From positions 1-64,000 of the forward strand of contig NZ_JAAMFM010000006.1 in NCBI RefSeq assembly GCF_013376105.1: a DNA stretch of 64,000 nt, read 5' to 3'. This stretch comes from Arthrobacter wenxiniae (GTDB lineage Bacteria; Actinomycetota; Actinomycetes; Actinomycetales; Micrococcaceae). The position numbers and the translations under genes are program-made. Positions 15,315 to 24,223 of the stretch are shown here, piece by piece. Position 1 is the stretch's first letter. The number at the start of each line of letters is the position of its first letter. Below the pieces are notes generated by a model. The model did no database searches, was not told the origin of the DNA, and was given only the letters and a program-made list of their open reading frames with translations.

Positions 15315-16679
15315 GTGAAGAGCGCTGTCGAAAACCTCACACCCACCCGGGTAAAGCTCAATGTTGAGGTTTCCTTTGAGGAATTGAAGCCCAGCATTGC
15401 CGAGGCTTACAAGACGATTGCCACACAGGTCCAGGTGCCTGGGTTCCGCAAGGGCAAGGTCCCCAACAAGCTGATCGACCAGCGCGTAGGCCGCGGCTAT
15501 GTCCTCGAGACCGCCATCAACGAAGGCCTCAACGGCTGGTACCAGAGCGCTGTCACCGAAACCGGCATCAGCCCGCTGAGCCGCCCCGAGGTTGAGATCA
15601 CCGAGGTCCCGGACCCCGCCGCCACCGACGGCGAGCTGAAGTTCCACGTCGAGCTCGACATCCGCCCCGAAATCGAGCTGCCCGACTACGCCGGCATCGA
15701 GGTCGAGGTTGAGGCACTCGAGGCCAGCGACGCCGACACCGACAAGGCCCTCGACGACCTCCGCGGCCGCTTCGGCACGCTCAAGACCGTTGACCGCCCC
15801 GCCGCCGACGGCGACTTCATCACCATCAACATCGTTGCCACGATCGACGGCGAAGAGGTTGACTCCGCGGCCGACCTCTCCTACCAGATCGGCGCCGGCA
15901 ACATGCTCGAGGGCCTGGACGAGGCCGCGACCGGCCTCTCCGCCGGCGAGGAAGCCATCTTCGACACGAAGCTGGCCGGCGGCGACCACGCCGGCGAGGA
16001 CGCACAGGTCACCGTCAAGGTCACCGCCGTCAAGGTCCGCGAGCTGCCCGAGGCCAACGACGACTTTGCCCAGCTGGCCAGCGAATTCGACACCATCGCC
16101 GAACTGCGCGAGGACCTGGCCAAGCAGGCCGCCGAGTCCAAGACAGTGGAGCAGGGCGTCGAGGCCCGGGACAAGGTCCTGGACAAGCTCCTGGAGCTCA
16201 TCGAGGTCCCCGTCCCCGAGTCCGTGGTTGCCGAGCAGATCGAGCAGCACTTCAAGCCCGAGAACTCCCACGGCGAGGACCACGACACCGAGGAGCACCG
16301 CGCCGAGGTCAAGGAAAACACCGAGCGTGCCTTCCGCAACGAGATCATCCTCGACGCCATCGCCGACAAGGAGGAAATCGGTGTCAGCCAGGCCGAACTG
16401 ATCGACTACATCGTCTCCTCCGCGGGCCAGTACGGCATGGACCCGAACCAGTTCGCGCAGATGCTTGACTCCTCCGGGCAGGTCAACATGATCGTGGGCG
16501 AAGTCCGCCGCCGCAAGGCCCTGGCCGCCGTGCTGGGCAAGGCTGCCGTGAAGGATTCCAAGGGCGACGTCGTTGACCTCACCGACTTTGTCTCCGTCGC
16601 CTCCGAGGAAGGCCCGGCCGGCGAGGACGAGGCCATCGAGCCGACCGCGGTCACCGACCCGGGCGAAGTCCGCCTCTAG
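15315..16679 (+). CDS. tig: Trigger factor (ribosome-bound chaperone)
   Basis: A 454-residue chaperone and peptidyl-prolyl isomerase that receives nascent chains at the ribosome exit. The N-terminal ribosome-binding domain carries the signature GFRKGKVP near residue 45. A central FKBP-like domain ([18 protein letters not shown]) starts near residue 160, and a helical C-terminal domain extends to about residue 420. The last 30 residues are acidic. The GTG at 15315 is set by aggag nine bases upstream. The gene is followed by a strong intrinsic terminator and then clpP1, the usual folding/proteolysis neighbourhood. Confidence 0.96.
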   Translation: MKSAVENLTPTRVKLNVEVSFEELKPSIAEAYKTIATQVQVPGFRKGKVPNKLIDQRVGRGYVLETAINEGLNGWYQSAVTETGISPLSRPEVEITEVPDPAATDGELKFHVELDIRPEIELPDYAGIEVEVEALEASDADTDKALDDLRGRFGTLKTVDRPAADGDFITINIVATIDGEEVDSAADLSYQIGAGNMLEGLDEAATGLSAGEEAIFDTKLAGGDHAGEDAQVTVKVTAVKVRELPEANDDFAQLASEFDTIAELREDLAKQAAESKTVEQGVEARDKVLDKLLELIEVPVPESVVAEQIEQHFKPENSHGEDHDTEEHRAEVKENTERAFRNEIILDAIADKEEIGVSQAELIDYIVSSAGQYGMDPNQFAQMLDSSGQVNMIVGEVRRRKALAAVLGKAAVKDSKGDVVDLTDFVSVASEEGPAGEDEAIEPTAVTDPGEVRL

Positions 16680-16709
16680 GTTCCCCGGCCCGCCGGGCGC
16701 GCGTCCTCG

Positions 16710-16751
16710 CCGTTGCCGGCTCCCTCCACGGGGAGCCGGCAACGGTTTTTT
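16710..16751 (+). terminator. Intrinsic terminator of tig
   Basis: A 14-bp stem (ccgttgccggctcc and its complement) with a short loop is followed directly by six T residues. Confidence 0.9.
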
Positions 16752-16967
16752 CATGCCCTTTCCACGGCGTGCGCGGCAAAGCCGCCCGGGCGCCTGCAAA
16801 CCGTGCGCCGTCAGCGAACAGCACTGTTTTGCGAAACAAAAGGCGCCCCAAAACGGCTACTGTCCAAGTAGTGAAGATTAGTGATGGCCCGCGTTGGGCC
16901 GGGCGTGGCGGTATCTGCCGGCACGGTCACGGACCAGCGGACCGCACGAAGGAGAGGTAAGTCCACC

Positions 16968-17588
16968 ATGGCACAGCACAGCACACCGAACATGGCCGGG
17001 CCGGAATCGGCAGGCCAGGATACATACATCTACAACCGCCTGCTCAAAGAGCGCATCATCTGGCTCGGCTCGGAAGTGCGCGACGACAACGCCAACCTGA
17101 TCTGCTCCCAGCTGCTCCTGCTCTCCGCCGAGGACCCGGAGAAGGACATCTACCTCTACATCAACTCCCCCGGCGGGTCCGTCACCGCGGGCATGGCGAT
17201 CTACGACACGATGGAGTTCATCCCCAACGACGTCGTCACCGTCGCCACCGGGCTGGCGGCCTCGATGGGACAGTTCCTCCTCTCCTCCGGCACCAAGGGC
17301 AAGCGGTACGCGACGCCCAACGCGCGCATCCTCATGCACCAGCCTTCCGGCGGCATTGGCGGAACGGCGTCGGACATCAAGATCCAGGCGGAACTGATCC
17401 TGCACATGAAGAAGGTCATGGCTGAACTGACGGCCGAGCAGACCGGGCAGACGGTGGAGAAGATTCTCAAGGACAATGACCGCGACAAGTGGTTCACGGC
17501 CGAGGAAGCGCTCCAATACGGCTTCTTCGACAAGATCAGCCGGCACGCGGGCACGGTCGCCGGCGGCGGCGGAACCAACGCGAACTAA
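16968..17588 (+). CDS. clpP1: ATP-dependent Clp protease proteolytic subunit 1
   Basis: A 206-residue serine peptidase subunit. Catalytic S99 lies in GLAASMGQF and H124 in ILMHQPSGG. The family handle region is present ([16 protein letters not shown]). In actinobacteria ClpP1 and ClpP2 form a mixed tetradecamer that is fed by ClpX or ClpC. The start ATG at 16968 follows aaggagagg; an upstream ATG would add 29 residues without family similarity. clpP2 begins 35 bases after its stop, so the pair is an operon. Expression of such operons is often controlled by ClgR; I could not identify its operator with confidence. Confidence 0.95.
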   Translation: MAQHSTPNMAGPESAGQDTYIYNRLLKERIIWLGSEVRDDNANLICSQLLLLSAEDPEKDIYLYINSPGGSVTAGMAIYDTMEFIPNDVVTVATGLAASMGQFLLSSGTKGKRYATPNARILMHQPSGGIGGTASDIKIQAELILHMKKVMAELTAEQTGQTVEKILKDNDRDKWFTAEEALQYGFFDKISRHAGTVAGGGGTNAN

Positions 17589-17623
17589 CCGGCCAAAGAA
17601 CTACTTCCAGGAGCACAACAGAC

Positions 17624-18298
17624 ATGACTTACAACTTTGGCGGTTCGGCCTTTGGCAGCACTGCCGGCAATCTTCCCACCAGCCGCTATGTCCTCCCGCA
17701 GTTTGAGGAGCGCACGCCCTACGGCTTCAAGCGCCAGGACCCCTACACCAAGCTGTTTGAGGACCGCATCATCTTCCTGGGCGTCCAGGTCGACGACGCC
17801 TCCGCCGACGACGTCATGGCGCAGCTGCTGGTGCTTGAGGCGGACGACACCGACCGCGACATCACGCTGTACATCAACTCGCCCGGCGGATCGTTCACGG
17901 CCATGACGGCCATCTACGACACCATGCAGTTCATCCGCCCCGAGATCCAGACGGTGTGCCTGGGCCAGGCGGCGTCCGCCGCCGCCGTGCTGCTCGCCGC
18001 CGGCGCCCCCGGCAAGCGCCTGGCGCTGCCCAATGCCCGCGTGCTGATCCACCAGCCGGCCCTTTCCGGCGGCCAGGGCGGGCAGGCCTCCGACCTGGAA
18101 ATCCAGGCCAACGAGGTCATGCGCATGCGCGAATGGCTGGAGAACACGCTCTCGGACCACTCGGGCCGCACGCCGGAGCAGGTCAGCAACGACATCGAGC
18201 GCGACAACATCCTTACCGCGGCGCAGGCCAAGGAGTACGGCCTGATTGACGAGGTGCTGGAGCCGCGCAAGATCAAGCCGGCGGCCATCGCGCGCTGA
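17624..18298 (+). CDS. clpP2: ATP-dependent Clp protease proteolytic subunit 2
   Basis: A 224-residue partner of ClpP1. Catalytic S118 lies in [12 protein letters not shown] and H143 in [11 protein letters not shown]. It has a longer N-terminus than ClpP1 ([11 protein letters not shown]...), as seen in actinobacterial ClpP2. An aggag element lies 12 bases before the ATG. A hairpin follows the stop, separating it from clpX. Confidence 0.95.
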   Translation: MTYNFGGSAFGSTAGNLPTSRYVLPQFEERTPYGFKRQDPYTKLFEDRIIFLGVQVDDASADDVMAQLLVLEADDTDRDITLYINSPGGSFTAMTAIYDTMQFIRPEIQTVCLGQAASAAAVLLAAGAPGKRLALPNARVLIHQPALSGGQGGQASDLEIQANEVMRMREWLENTLSDHSGRTPEQVSNDIERDNILTAAQAKEYGLIDEVLEPRKIKPAAIAR

Positions 18299-18307
18299 TC
18301 CACCACC

Positions 18308-18343
18308 CGCCGGGCCGGAGCCAAAAACTGCTCCGTCCCGGCG
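18308..18343 (+). terminator. Hairpin after clpP2
   Basis: A stem of cgccggg/cccggcg, one mismatch, then cggag/ctccg encloses the loop ccaaaaactg. It has no U tract. It may end the clpP1P2 transcript or limit read-through into clpX. Confidence 0.6.
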
Positions 18344-18476
18344 AGTGCCTTCCACCCTTTGTCAGCCCCTTGCCTTAGAGTGGAAGCGTACGCAAGGCAG
18401 GGCAGCCACGGCTGCCGAACTCGTAACAACCAATGGCAGCGGCGCACGCCGATGCCATTGCCGGAAGGACGCACAC

Positions 18477-19763
<1,287 letters not shown>

Positions 19764-19828
19764 TCCGCTGTTGCGTCTAATGGGCGTGTAATTCGCGCAA
19801 TACCGTCAGCCGAACTGAGGAGACCACC

Positions 19829-20449
19829 TTGTCTGATATCGCAGTGCCCGAAAAGGCCGATTTCTGGTTTGACCCGGCCTGCCCCTTTGCCTGGGCCACG
19901 TCCCGGTGGATCGGTGAGGTGGAGAAGGTCCGCAACATCAAGGTCGACTGGCATGTGATGAGTCTTGCCGTGCTCAATGAAGGCCGAGACGAACTCCCGG
20001 CCGACTACCGGGCATTCCTGGACACCGCATGGGGCCCCGTGCGCGTGCTCATCGCCGCCGCGCAACTGCATGGCAGCGAGGTCGTCAAGCCGCTCTACGA
20101 CGCCATGGGCACCCACATCCACTACGACGGCGACAAGGACATGGACAACGTCATCGCCAAGTCCCTTGCCGAGGCCGGACTGCCGGCAGAGCTGGCGGCC
20201 GCCGCAACCTCCACGGAGTACGACGCGGCCCTGCGCGCCAGCCACGAGGAGGGCATCAGCCGCGTGGGCCAGGACGTGGGCACACCCATCGTCGCGTTCA
20301 ACGGCACCGCCTTCTTCGGCCCGGTCATTACCCGCATTCCGCGCGGCGAGGAGGCGGGCAGGCTCTGGGACGCAACCGTCACCCTGGCCGGCTTCCCGTA
20401 CTTCTTCGAGATCAAGCGCACCCGCACGGAGAACCCGCAGTTCGGGTAA
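19829..20449 (+). CDS. DsbA-like oxidoreductase, mycothiol-dependent nitroreductase type
   Basis: A 206-residue thioredoxin-fold protein of the DsbA-like group typified by mycobacterial Rv2466c, which uses mycothiol. The start FWFDPACPFAWATSRW aligns with the CPWC-type active site: C18 is present, but the second position is A21 instead of Cys. A cis-Pro loop (GTPIVAFNG) and the helical insertion are normal. It is cytoplasmic, with no signal peptide. The start is a TTG at 19829 with gaggag upstream. A monothiol site would favour mixed disulphides with mycothiol over dithiol reduction; that is an inference. A hairpin terminator follows. Confidence 0.85.
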   Translation: MSDIAVPEKADFWFDPACPFAWATSRWIGEVEKVRNIKVDWHVMSLAVLNEGRDELPADYRAFLDTAWGPVRVLIAAAQLHGSEVVKPLYDAMGTHIHYDGDKDMDNVIAKSLAEAGLPAELAAAATSTEYDAALRASHEEGISRVGQDVGTPIVAFNGTAFFGPVITRIPRGEEAGRLWDATVTLAGFPYFFEIKRTRTENPQFG

Positions 20450-20461
20450 ATTCAGTGATCG

Positions 20462-20512
20462 AGGGCCGGGGCGGCAACAGTCAAGACTGTTGCTGGCCCG
20501 GCCCTTGTTTTT
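20462..20512 (+). terminator. Intrinsic terminator after the DsbA-like gene
   Basis: An imperfect stem of about 20 bp (agggccggg... with ...cccggccct and caacagtc/gactgttg) is followed by ttgttttt. Confidence 0.85.
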
Positions 20513-20861
20513 GCCCGCCAACAGGCGCATACTTTTTCTTACCCAATCCTTCGGGAGAGGGGATGGACACCAGAGATCCAGTGACAGAACCGGAAGAAAC
20601 ATCGACAAACCGCCCCTGGCGGCAGACTCGTGGAAACAAAGGAACTGGGAGCCGGTGACGCGGCCAAAGCACTGAAAAGCAATGGAGTCCAGCAGACCGT
20701 CGAACGTCACCCGGCGGCCGAAAGCCGAAGCCCCACCGACGGCAAAATGCCGATGGGGCTTCCCCTTTGTCCAAGAGTGGCCCAACCCCGTTCATCATCT
20801 TTTCACGTGCGGGTTTCCCCGGATCCGGGCCCCGGCCACCTCTGCCGGACACGCTGAAGGC
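20513..20861 (+). other. Leader region of the glycosyltransferase operon
   Basis: About 350 bases without a firm gene. It contains a possible 31-codon ORF (20563-20658), and a hairpin gaagcccca/tggggcttc (20727-20762) with an inner cggc/gccg stem and loop aaaat. It ends at a GTG start without a clear Shine-Dalgarno. A 75-codon frame starting at GTG 20630 runs through the hairpin and is not believed. Confidence 0.5.
20563..20658 (+). CDS. Possible small upstream ORF
   Basis: An ATG preceded by gggagagggg opens 31 codons (MDTRDPVTEPEETSTNRPWR and 11 more). The composition is charged and Thr-rich, with no hydrophobic segment. The good Shine-Dalgarno is the only support. It could be a leader peptide for the glycosyltransferase operon or chance. 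Confidence 0.2.
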   Translation: MDTRDPVTEPEETSTNRPWRQTRGNKGTGSR

Positions 20862-22007
20862 GTGAAGATTGCCATAGTTGCTGAATCGTTCCTGCCGGAC
20901 ATGAACGGGGTCACCCATTCCCTGCTGAAAATCCTTCAACACTTGAAGCAACGAGGCGACGAAGTCCTGGTCATCGCCCCGTCCACGAACGGAAACGCCC
21001 CCGCTGTCGTTGAGGGCGCCAGGATCGTGAGGCTGCCTGCCGTACCGGTCACGGGGTACCGCAACGTCCGCGTCGCCGTGGGCGGGGTGGCCCGCGTCAA
21101 GGCCATGCTGGCCGCTTTCAACCCGGACATTGTCCACCTTGCCTCCCCGTTCGTCCTGGGGTGGCGCGGGGTACGCGCCGCCCAGCAGCTGGACCTGCCC
21201 ACCGTGGCCGTCTACCAGACCGACGTCCCCGGCTATGCCGCCAAGTACGGCATGCCGTTTCTGGAAAACTGGGCGTGGACGCGGGTGGAACGGATCCACA
21301 TGGCCGCCACCCGCACACTTGCCCCGTCCACGGGTGCCATCGACCAGCTGCGGGGCCACGGCATCCCGCGCGTCGACTTGTGGCGCCGCGGCGTGGACAC
21401 GGGCCGCTTCCACCCGTCCAGGCGGAATGACGCATTCCGGCGCCTCGTGGCACCCCGCGGCGAAAAGGTGATCGGCTACGTGGGCCGGCTCGCGCTGGAA
21501 AAGCAGGTGGGGGACCTTGCGGCCCTTGCGAACATCCCCCGCACGCGCCTGGTGGTGGTGGGCGACGGACCCCAGCGCCAGGCGCTGGAGGGCGCCCTCC
21601 CCGATGCGCACTTCACGGGCTTCCTGGCCGGGGAGAAGCTGGCCGCCGCCATGGCCTCCCTGGACCTTTTTGTTCACCCCGGCGAGCTGGAAACCTTCTG
21701 CCAGACCATCCAGGAGGCCATGGCGTCCGGCGTGCCGGTGGTGGCCACCGGCCGCGGCGGCCCCGTCGATCTGGTGGACTCTTCGCGCACCGGCTGGCTC
21801 TACCAGCCCGGCGAGCTGTCCGAACTGCGCGGCTACGTGGAGGACCTGGTGGGCGACGACGCGAAGCGGGCCGCCTTCGGTGCGGCGGCCCACTCCGCGG
21901 TCCAGGGCCGCACGTGGGCCGTGGTGTGCGAGCGGCTCATGGAACTCTACAACGACACCATTGCCGACCACGCCCGCCAGGGCGCCGGCCTGAGAGGAAT
22001 CAAGTGA
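20862..22007 (+). CDS. GT4-type glycosyltransferase, probably alpha-mannosyltransferase
   Basis: A 381-residue GT-B glycosyltransferase with no membrane segment. The start MKIAIVAESFLPDMNGVTHSL is the acceptor-domain motif of actinobacterial GDP-mannose-dependent transferases (the MgtA/PimB' group). The donor domain has IGYVGRLALEKQ, VVVGDGPQR and the E-x7-E region ETFCQTIQEAMASG. It is fused in translation to the next gene by a GTGA overlap. Since that gene makes UDP-glucuronate, a role in a mannosyl-glucuronosyl-diacylglycerol glycolipid or lipomannan precursor is plausible. The GTG at 20862 is chosen because it begins the first beta strand. Confidence 0.82.
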   Translation: MKIAIVAESFLPDMNGVTHSLLKILQHLKQRGDEVLVIAPSTNGNAPAVVEGARIVRLPAVPVTGYRNVRVAVGGVARVKAMLAAFNPDIVHLASPFVLGWRGVRAAQQLDLPTVAVYQTDVPGYAAKYGMPFLENWAWTRVERIHMAATRTLAPSTGAIDQLRGHGIPRVDLWRRGVDTGRFHPSRRNDAFRRLVAPRGEKVIGYVGRLALEKQVGDLAALANIPRTRLVVVGDGPQRQALEGALPDAHFTGFLAGEKLAAAMASLDLFVHPGELETFCQTIQEAMASGVPVVATGRGGPVDLVDSSRTGWLYQPGELSELRGYVEDLVGDDAKRAAFGAAAHSAVQGRTWAVVCERLMELYNDTIADHARQGAGLRGIK

Positions 22008-23347
22008 AAGTTTCCGTCGTTGGCTGCGGCTACCTGGGCGCTGTCCATGCCGCAGCCCTCGCCTCCCTGGGACACCACGTCACGGGCCTGGACACCGACG
22101 CCGCCAAGGTGGGGCGGCTGGCCCGGGCCGAAGCCCCCTTTCATGAACCCGGGCTGCCGGCGCTGCTGCGGGATGGCACCGCGTCCGGCCGGCTCGCGTT
22201 CACCACCGATCCCGCCCGGCTCGCCGGCGCCCGCGTCCACTTCATCTGCGTGGGCACGCCCCAGGCCAAGGCCGGCAACGGTGCCGACCTTGGCCAGCTG
22301 CGCCGGGCCGTCGAAGCGCTGCGCCCGCACCTGGCGCCGGGGGACCTCGTGGTGGGCAAGTCCACGGTCCCGGTCGGCACGGCCGAAGGCGTGGAGGCCC
22401 TCCTCGCCGGGACGGGGGCCGTGCTGGCCTGGAATCCGGAATTCCTGCGCCAGGGGACTGCCGTGGCGGACTCCCTGATGCCGGACCGCCTGGTCTACGG
22501 CCTGCCCGAAGGCGACGGCCGCCGGGCTGCCCGTGAGCTGCTCGACGCCGTCTACGCGCCACTGCTGGAGCGCGGCACCCCGTGCGTCGCCACCAATTTC
22601 GCGACGGCCGAACTCATCAAGGTGGCGGCCAACGCCTTCCTGGCCCTCAAGCTCTCCTTCGTCAACGCCGTCGGTGAGCTGTGCGAGCAGGTGGGGGCCG
22701 ACGTCGTCGAACTTGCCGGGGCACTGGGGCACGACGCCCGCATCGGCAGCCGGTACCTGCAGGCCGGCGTGGGGTTTGGCGGCGGCTGCCTGCCCAAGGA
22801 CCTGCGGTCATTCCGGGCACAGGCGCAGGAGCGCGGCGTGCAGTCACTTGACGAGCTGCTCTCGCTCGTGGACGGCATCAACGCCGCTGCCCGGGGCCGC
22901 GCCGCCGAGGCCGCGGCGGCCATGTGCGGCGGGGAGGTGCGCGGGCGCCGGATCACCGTCCTGGGAGCGGCGTTCAAGCCCCACACGGACGACACCCGTG
23001 ACTCGCCGGCGTTGGACATCGCCCTGCAGCTGGCCGCCAAGGGCGCGCTGGTCACAGTCAGCGACCCGCAGGCGGCCGGCCACGCCTGGCTGGCGCACCC
23101 CCAACTTTCATTCCAGGCGGACGCCATGGACGCCCTGCGGGGGGCCGAGCTGACCATGCTGCTGACCGAGTGGCCGGAGTTCACGGGCCTGGACCCGGTG
23201 GCGGTGGCCGCCGTGGTGGACCGGGCGGCCGTGCTCGACGGGCGCAACGCCCTGGATGCCGGCGCCTGGCGCGCCGCCGGCTGGGCGTATCGCGGGATCG
23301 GGCAGGGGAGCGGGCGGCCCGTGGGGGCGGCCCGGACGGCGGCCTGA
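22004..23347 (+). CDS. ugd: UDP-glucose 6-dehydrogenase family protein
   Basis: A 447-residue NAD-dependent dehydrogenase oxidising UDP-glucose to UDP-glucuronate in two steps. The N-terminal Rossmann motif is GCGYLG (7-12). STVPVGT and NPEFLRQGTA are conserved. K206 and N210 sit in AELIKVAANAF, and catalytic C262 in GFGGGCLPKDLRSF. The C-terminal UDP-binding domain has GAAFKPHTDDTRDSPAL. Substrate could instead be UDP-ManNAc or GDP-mannose, but the motifs fit the glucose enzyme best. Its GTG overlaps the stop of the glycosyltransferase, so they are translationally coupled. Confidence 0.9.
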   Translation: MKVSVVGCGYLGAVHAAALASLGHHVTGLDTDAAKVGRLARAEAPFHEPGLPALLRDGTASGRLAFTTDPARLAGARVHFICVGTPQAKAGNGADLGQLRRAVEALRPHLAPGDLVVGKSTVPVGTAEGVEALLAGTGAVLAWNPEFLRQGTAVADSLMPDRLVYGLPEGDGRRAARELLDAVYAPLLERGTPCVATNFATAELIKVAANAFLALKLSFVNAVGELCEQVGADVVELAGALGHDARIGSRYLQAGVGFGGGCLPKDLRSFRAQAQERGVQSLDELLSLVDGINAAARGRAAEAAAAMCGGEVRGRRITVLGAAFKPHTDDTRDSPALDIALQLAAKGALVTVSDPQAAGHAWLAHPQLSFQADAMDALRGAELTMLLTEWPEFTGLDPVAVAAVVDRAAVLDGRNALDAGAWRAAGWAYRGIGQGSGRPVGAARTAA

Positions 23348-23361
23348 TCAGCGGGGAACGG

Positions 23362-24171
23362 ATGAGGTACGTGGCGCTCGGGGACTCGTTCACCGAGGGG
23401 GTGGGCGACCCCAGCAAGCACCTGCCCAACGGAGTGCGCGGCTGGGCCGACCGCGTTGCCGAGGGACTGGCCCGCAACCAGCCCGGCTGGGAGTACGCCA
23501 ACCTGGCCATCCGGAGCAAGCGACTGCGCCACATAGCGGCCGAACAGCTGGGGCCCGCCGTTGCCATGGAGCCGAGCCTCGTCACGCTTTACGCGGGCGG
23601 CAACGACATCATGGACATCGGCACGCGCGTCGCGGACATCCTGTCCCAGTACGAGGCGCTTGTGGACGGCCTGGCCGCCACCGGCGCCCAGCTGCTGCTT
23701 TTCACCGGCTATGACGTTGAGGTCTCCGCGGTCCTGTCCCCGCTGCGGCGCAAGAACCACCTGTACAACGACGGCGTCCGGCGCATCGCCGCCCGGCACG
23801 GCGCCGTGGTGGTCGACTTCGCCACCTTTGAGGCGTACCGGAACCCGCGCTTCTGGTGTCCGGACCGCCTGCACATGTCCACGGCCGGGCACAAGTTCAT
23901 GGCCGGACAGGTGCTGGACCTGCTCGGCGTGCCCCACGGCATCGCACCCAAGCACAAAAAACAACAGCCCGCCCCCACCTGGAAGCAGTGGGGACGGGAC
24001 CAATACAGGTGGACCGCGGACTGGGTGCTGCCCATGTTCGCCCGCAAGCTGCGCGGGGTGACCCTGGGCGACGCGCTAGCCCCGCGCTGGCCCGAGCCCG
24101 TCCGCGTCCCCCCGCGGAAGGGCCTGAAGAAGCTGGCCCGGAAGGCCCAGCCCCACCATCGCCTCCCGTGA
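23362..24171 (+). CDS. Cytoplasmic SGNH/GDSL hydrolase
   Basis: A 269-residue hydrolase without a signal peptide. Block I is GDSFTEG with catalytic S9, block III is AGGNDIM, and the Asp/His block is DRLHMSTAGH. The last 80 residues are basic and Trp-rich (KQWGRDQYRW) and lack similarity to the hydrolase fold, so they may bind a membrane surface or nucleic acid. It starts 14 bases after ugd with gggga upstream and is the third gene of the unit. Removal of acyl groups from a glycolipid or CoA intermediate would suit the context, but this is an inference. Confidence 0.85.
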   Translation: MRYVALGDSFTEGVGDPSKHLPNGVRGWADRVAEGLARNQPGWEYANLAIRSKRLRHIAAEQLGPAVAMEPSLVTLYAGGNDIMDIGTRVADILSQYEALVDGLAATGAQLLLFTGYDVEVSAVLSPLRRKNHLYNDGVRRIAARHGAVVVDFATFEAYRNPRFWCPDRLHMSTAGHKFMAGQVLDLLGVPHGIAPKHKKQQPAPTWKQWGRDQYRWTADWVLPMFARKLRGVTLGDALAPRWPEPVRVPPRKGLKKLARKAQPHHRLP

Positions 24172-24223
24172 GGTTGGGGATTTTCCCCACGCCCTCCCGC
24201 CACTCGCAAGCTCGGGGCCGGGA

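Noticed and set aside
16811-16960. A ClgR operator upstream of clpP1
   Set aside because: Several gcg/cgc-containing stretches are present, but none fits the palindromic spacing well enough to call without a motif search.
20630-20857. A 75-codon ORF starting at GTG before the glycosyltransferase
   Set aside because: No ribosome binding site, and it passes through a strong hairpin; the second half is Pro/Ser/Arg-rich noise.
24172-24223. A terminator between the SGNH gene and valS
   Set aside because: Only a 7-bp ttgggga/tccccac hairpin is seen, too weak to list as a feature.
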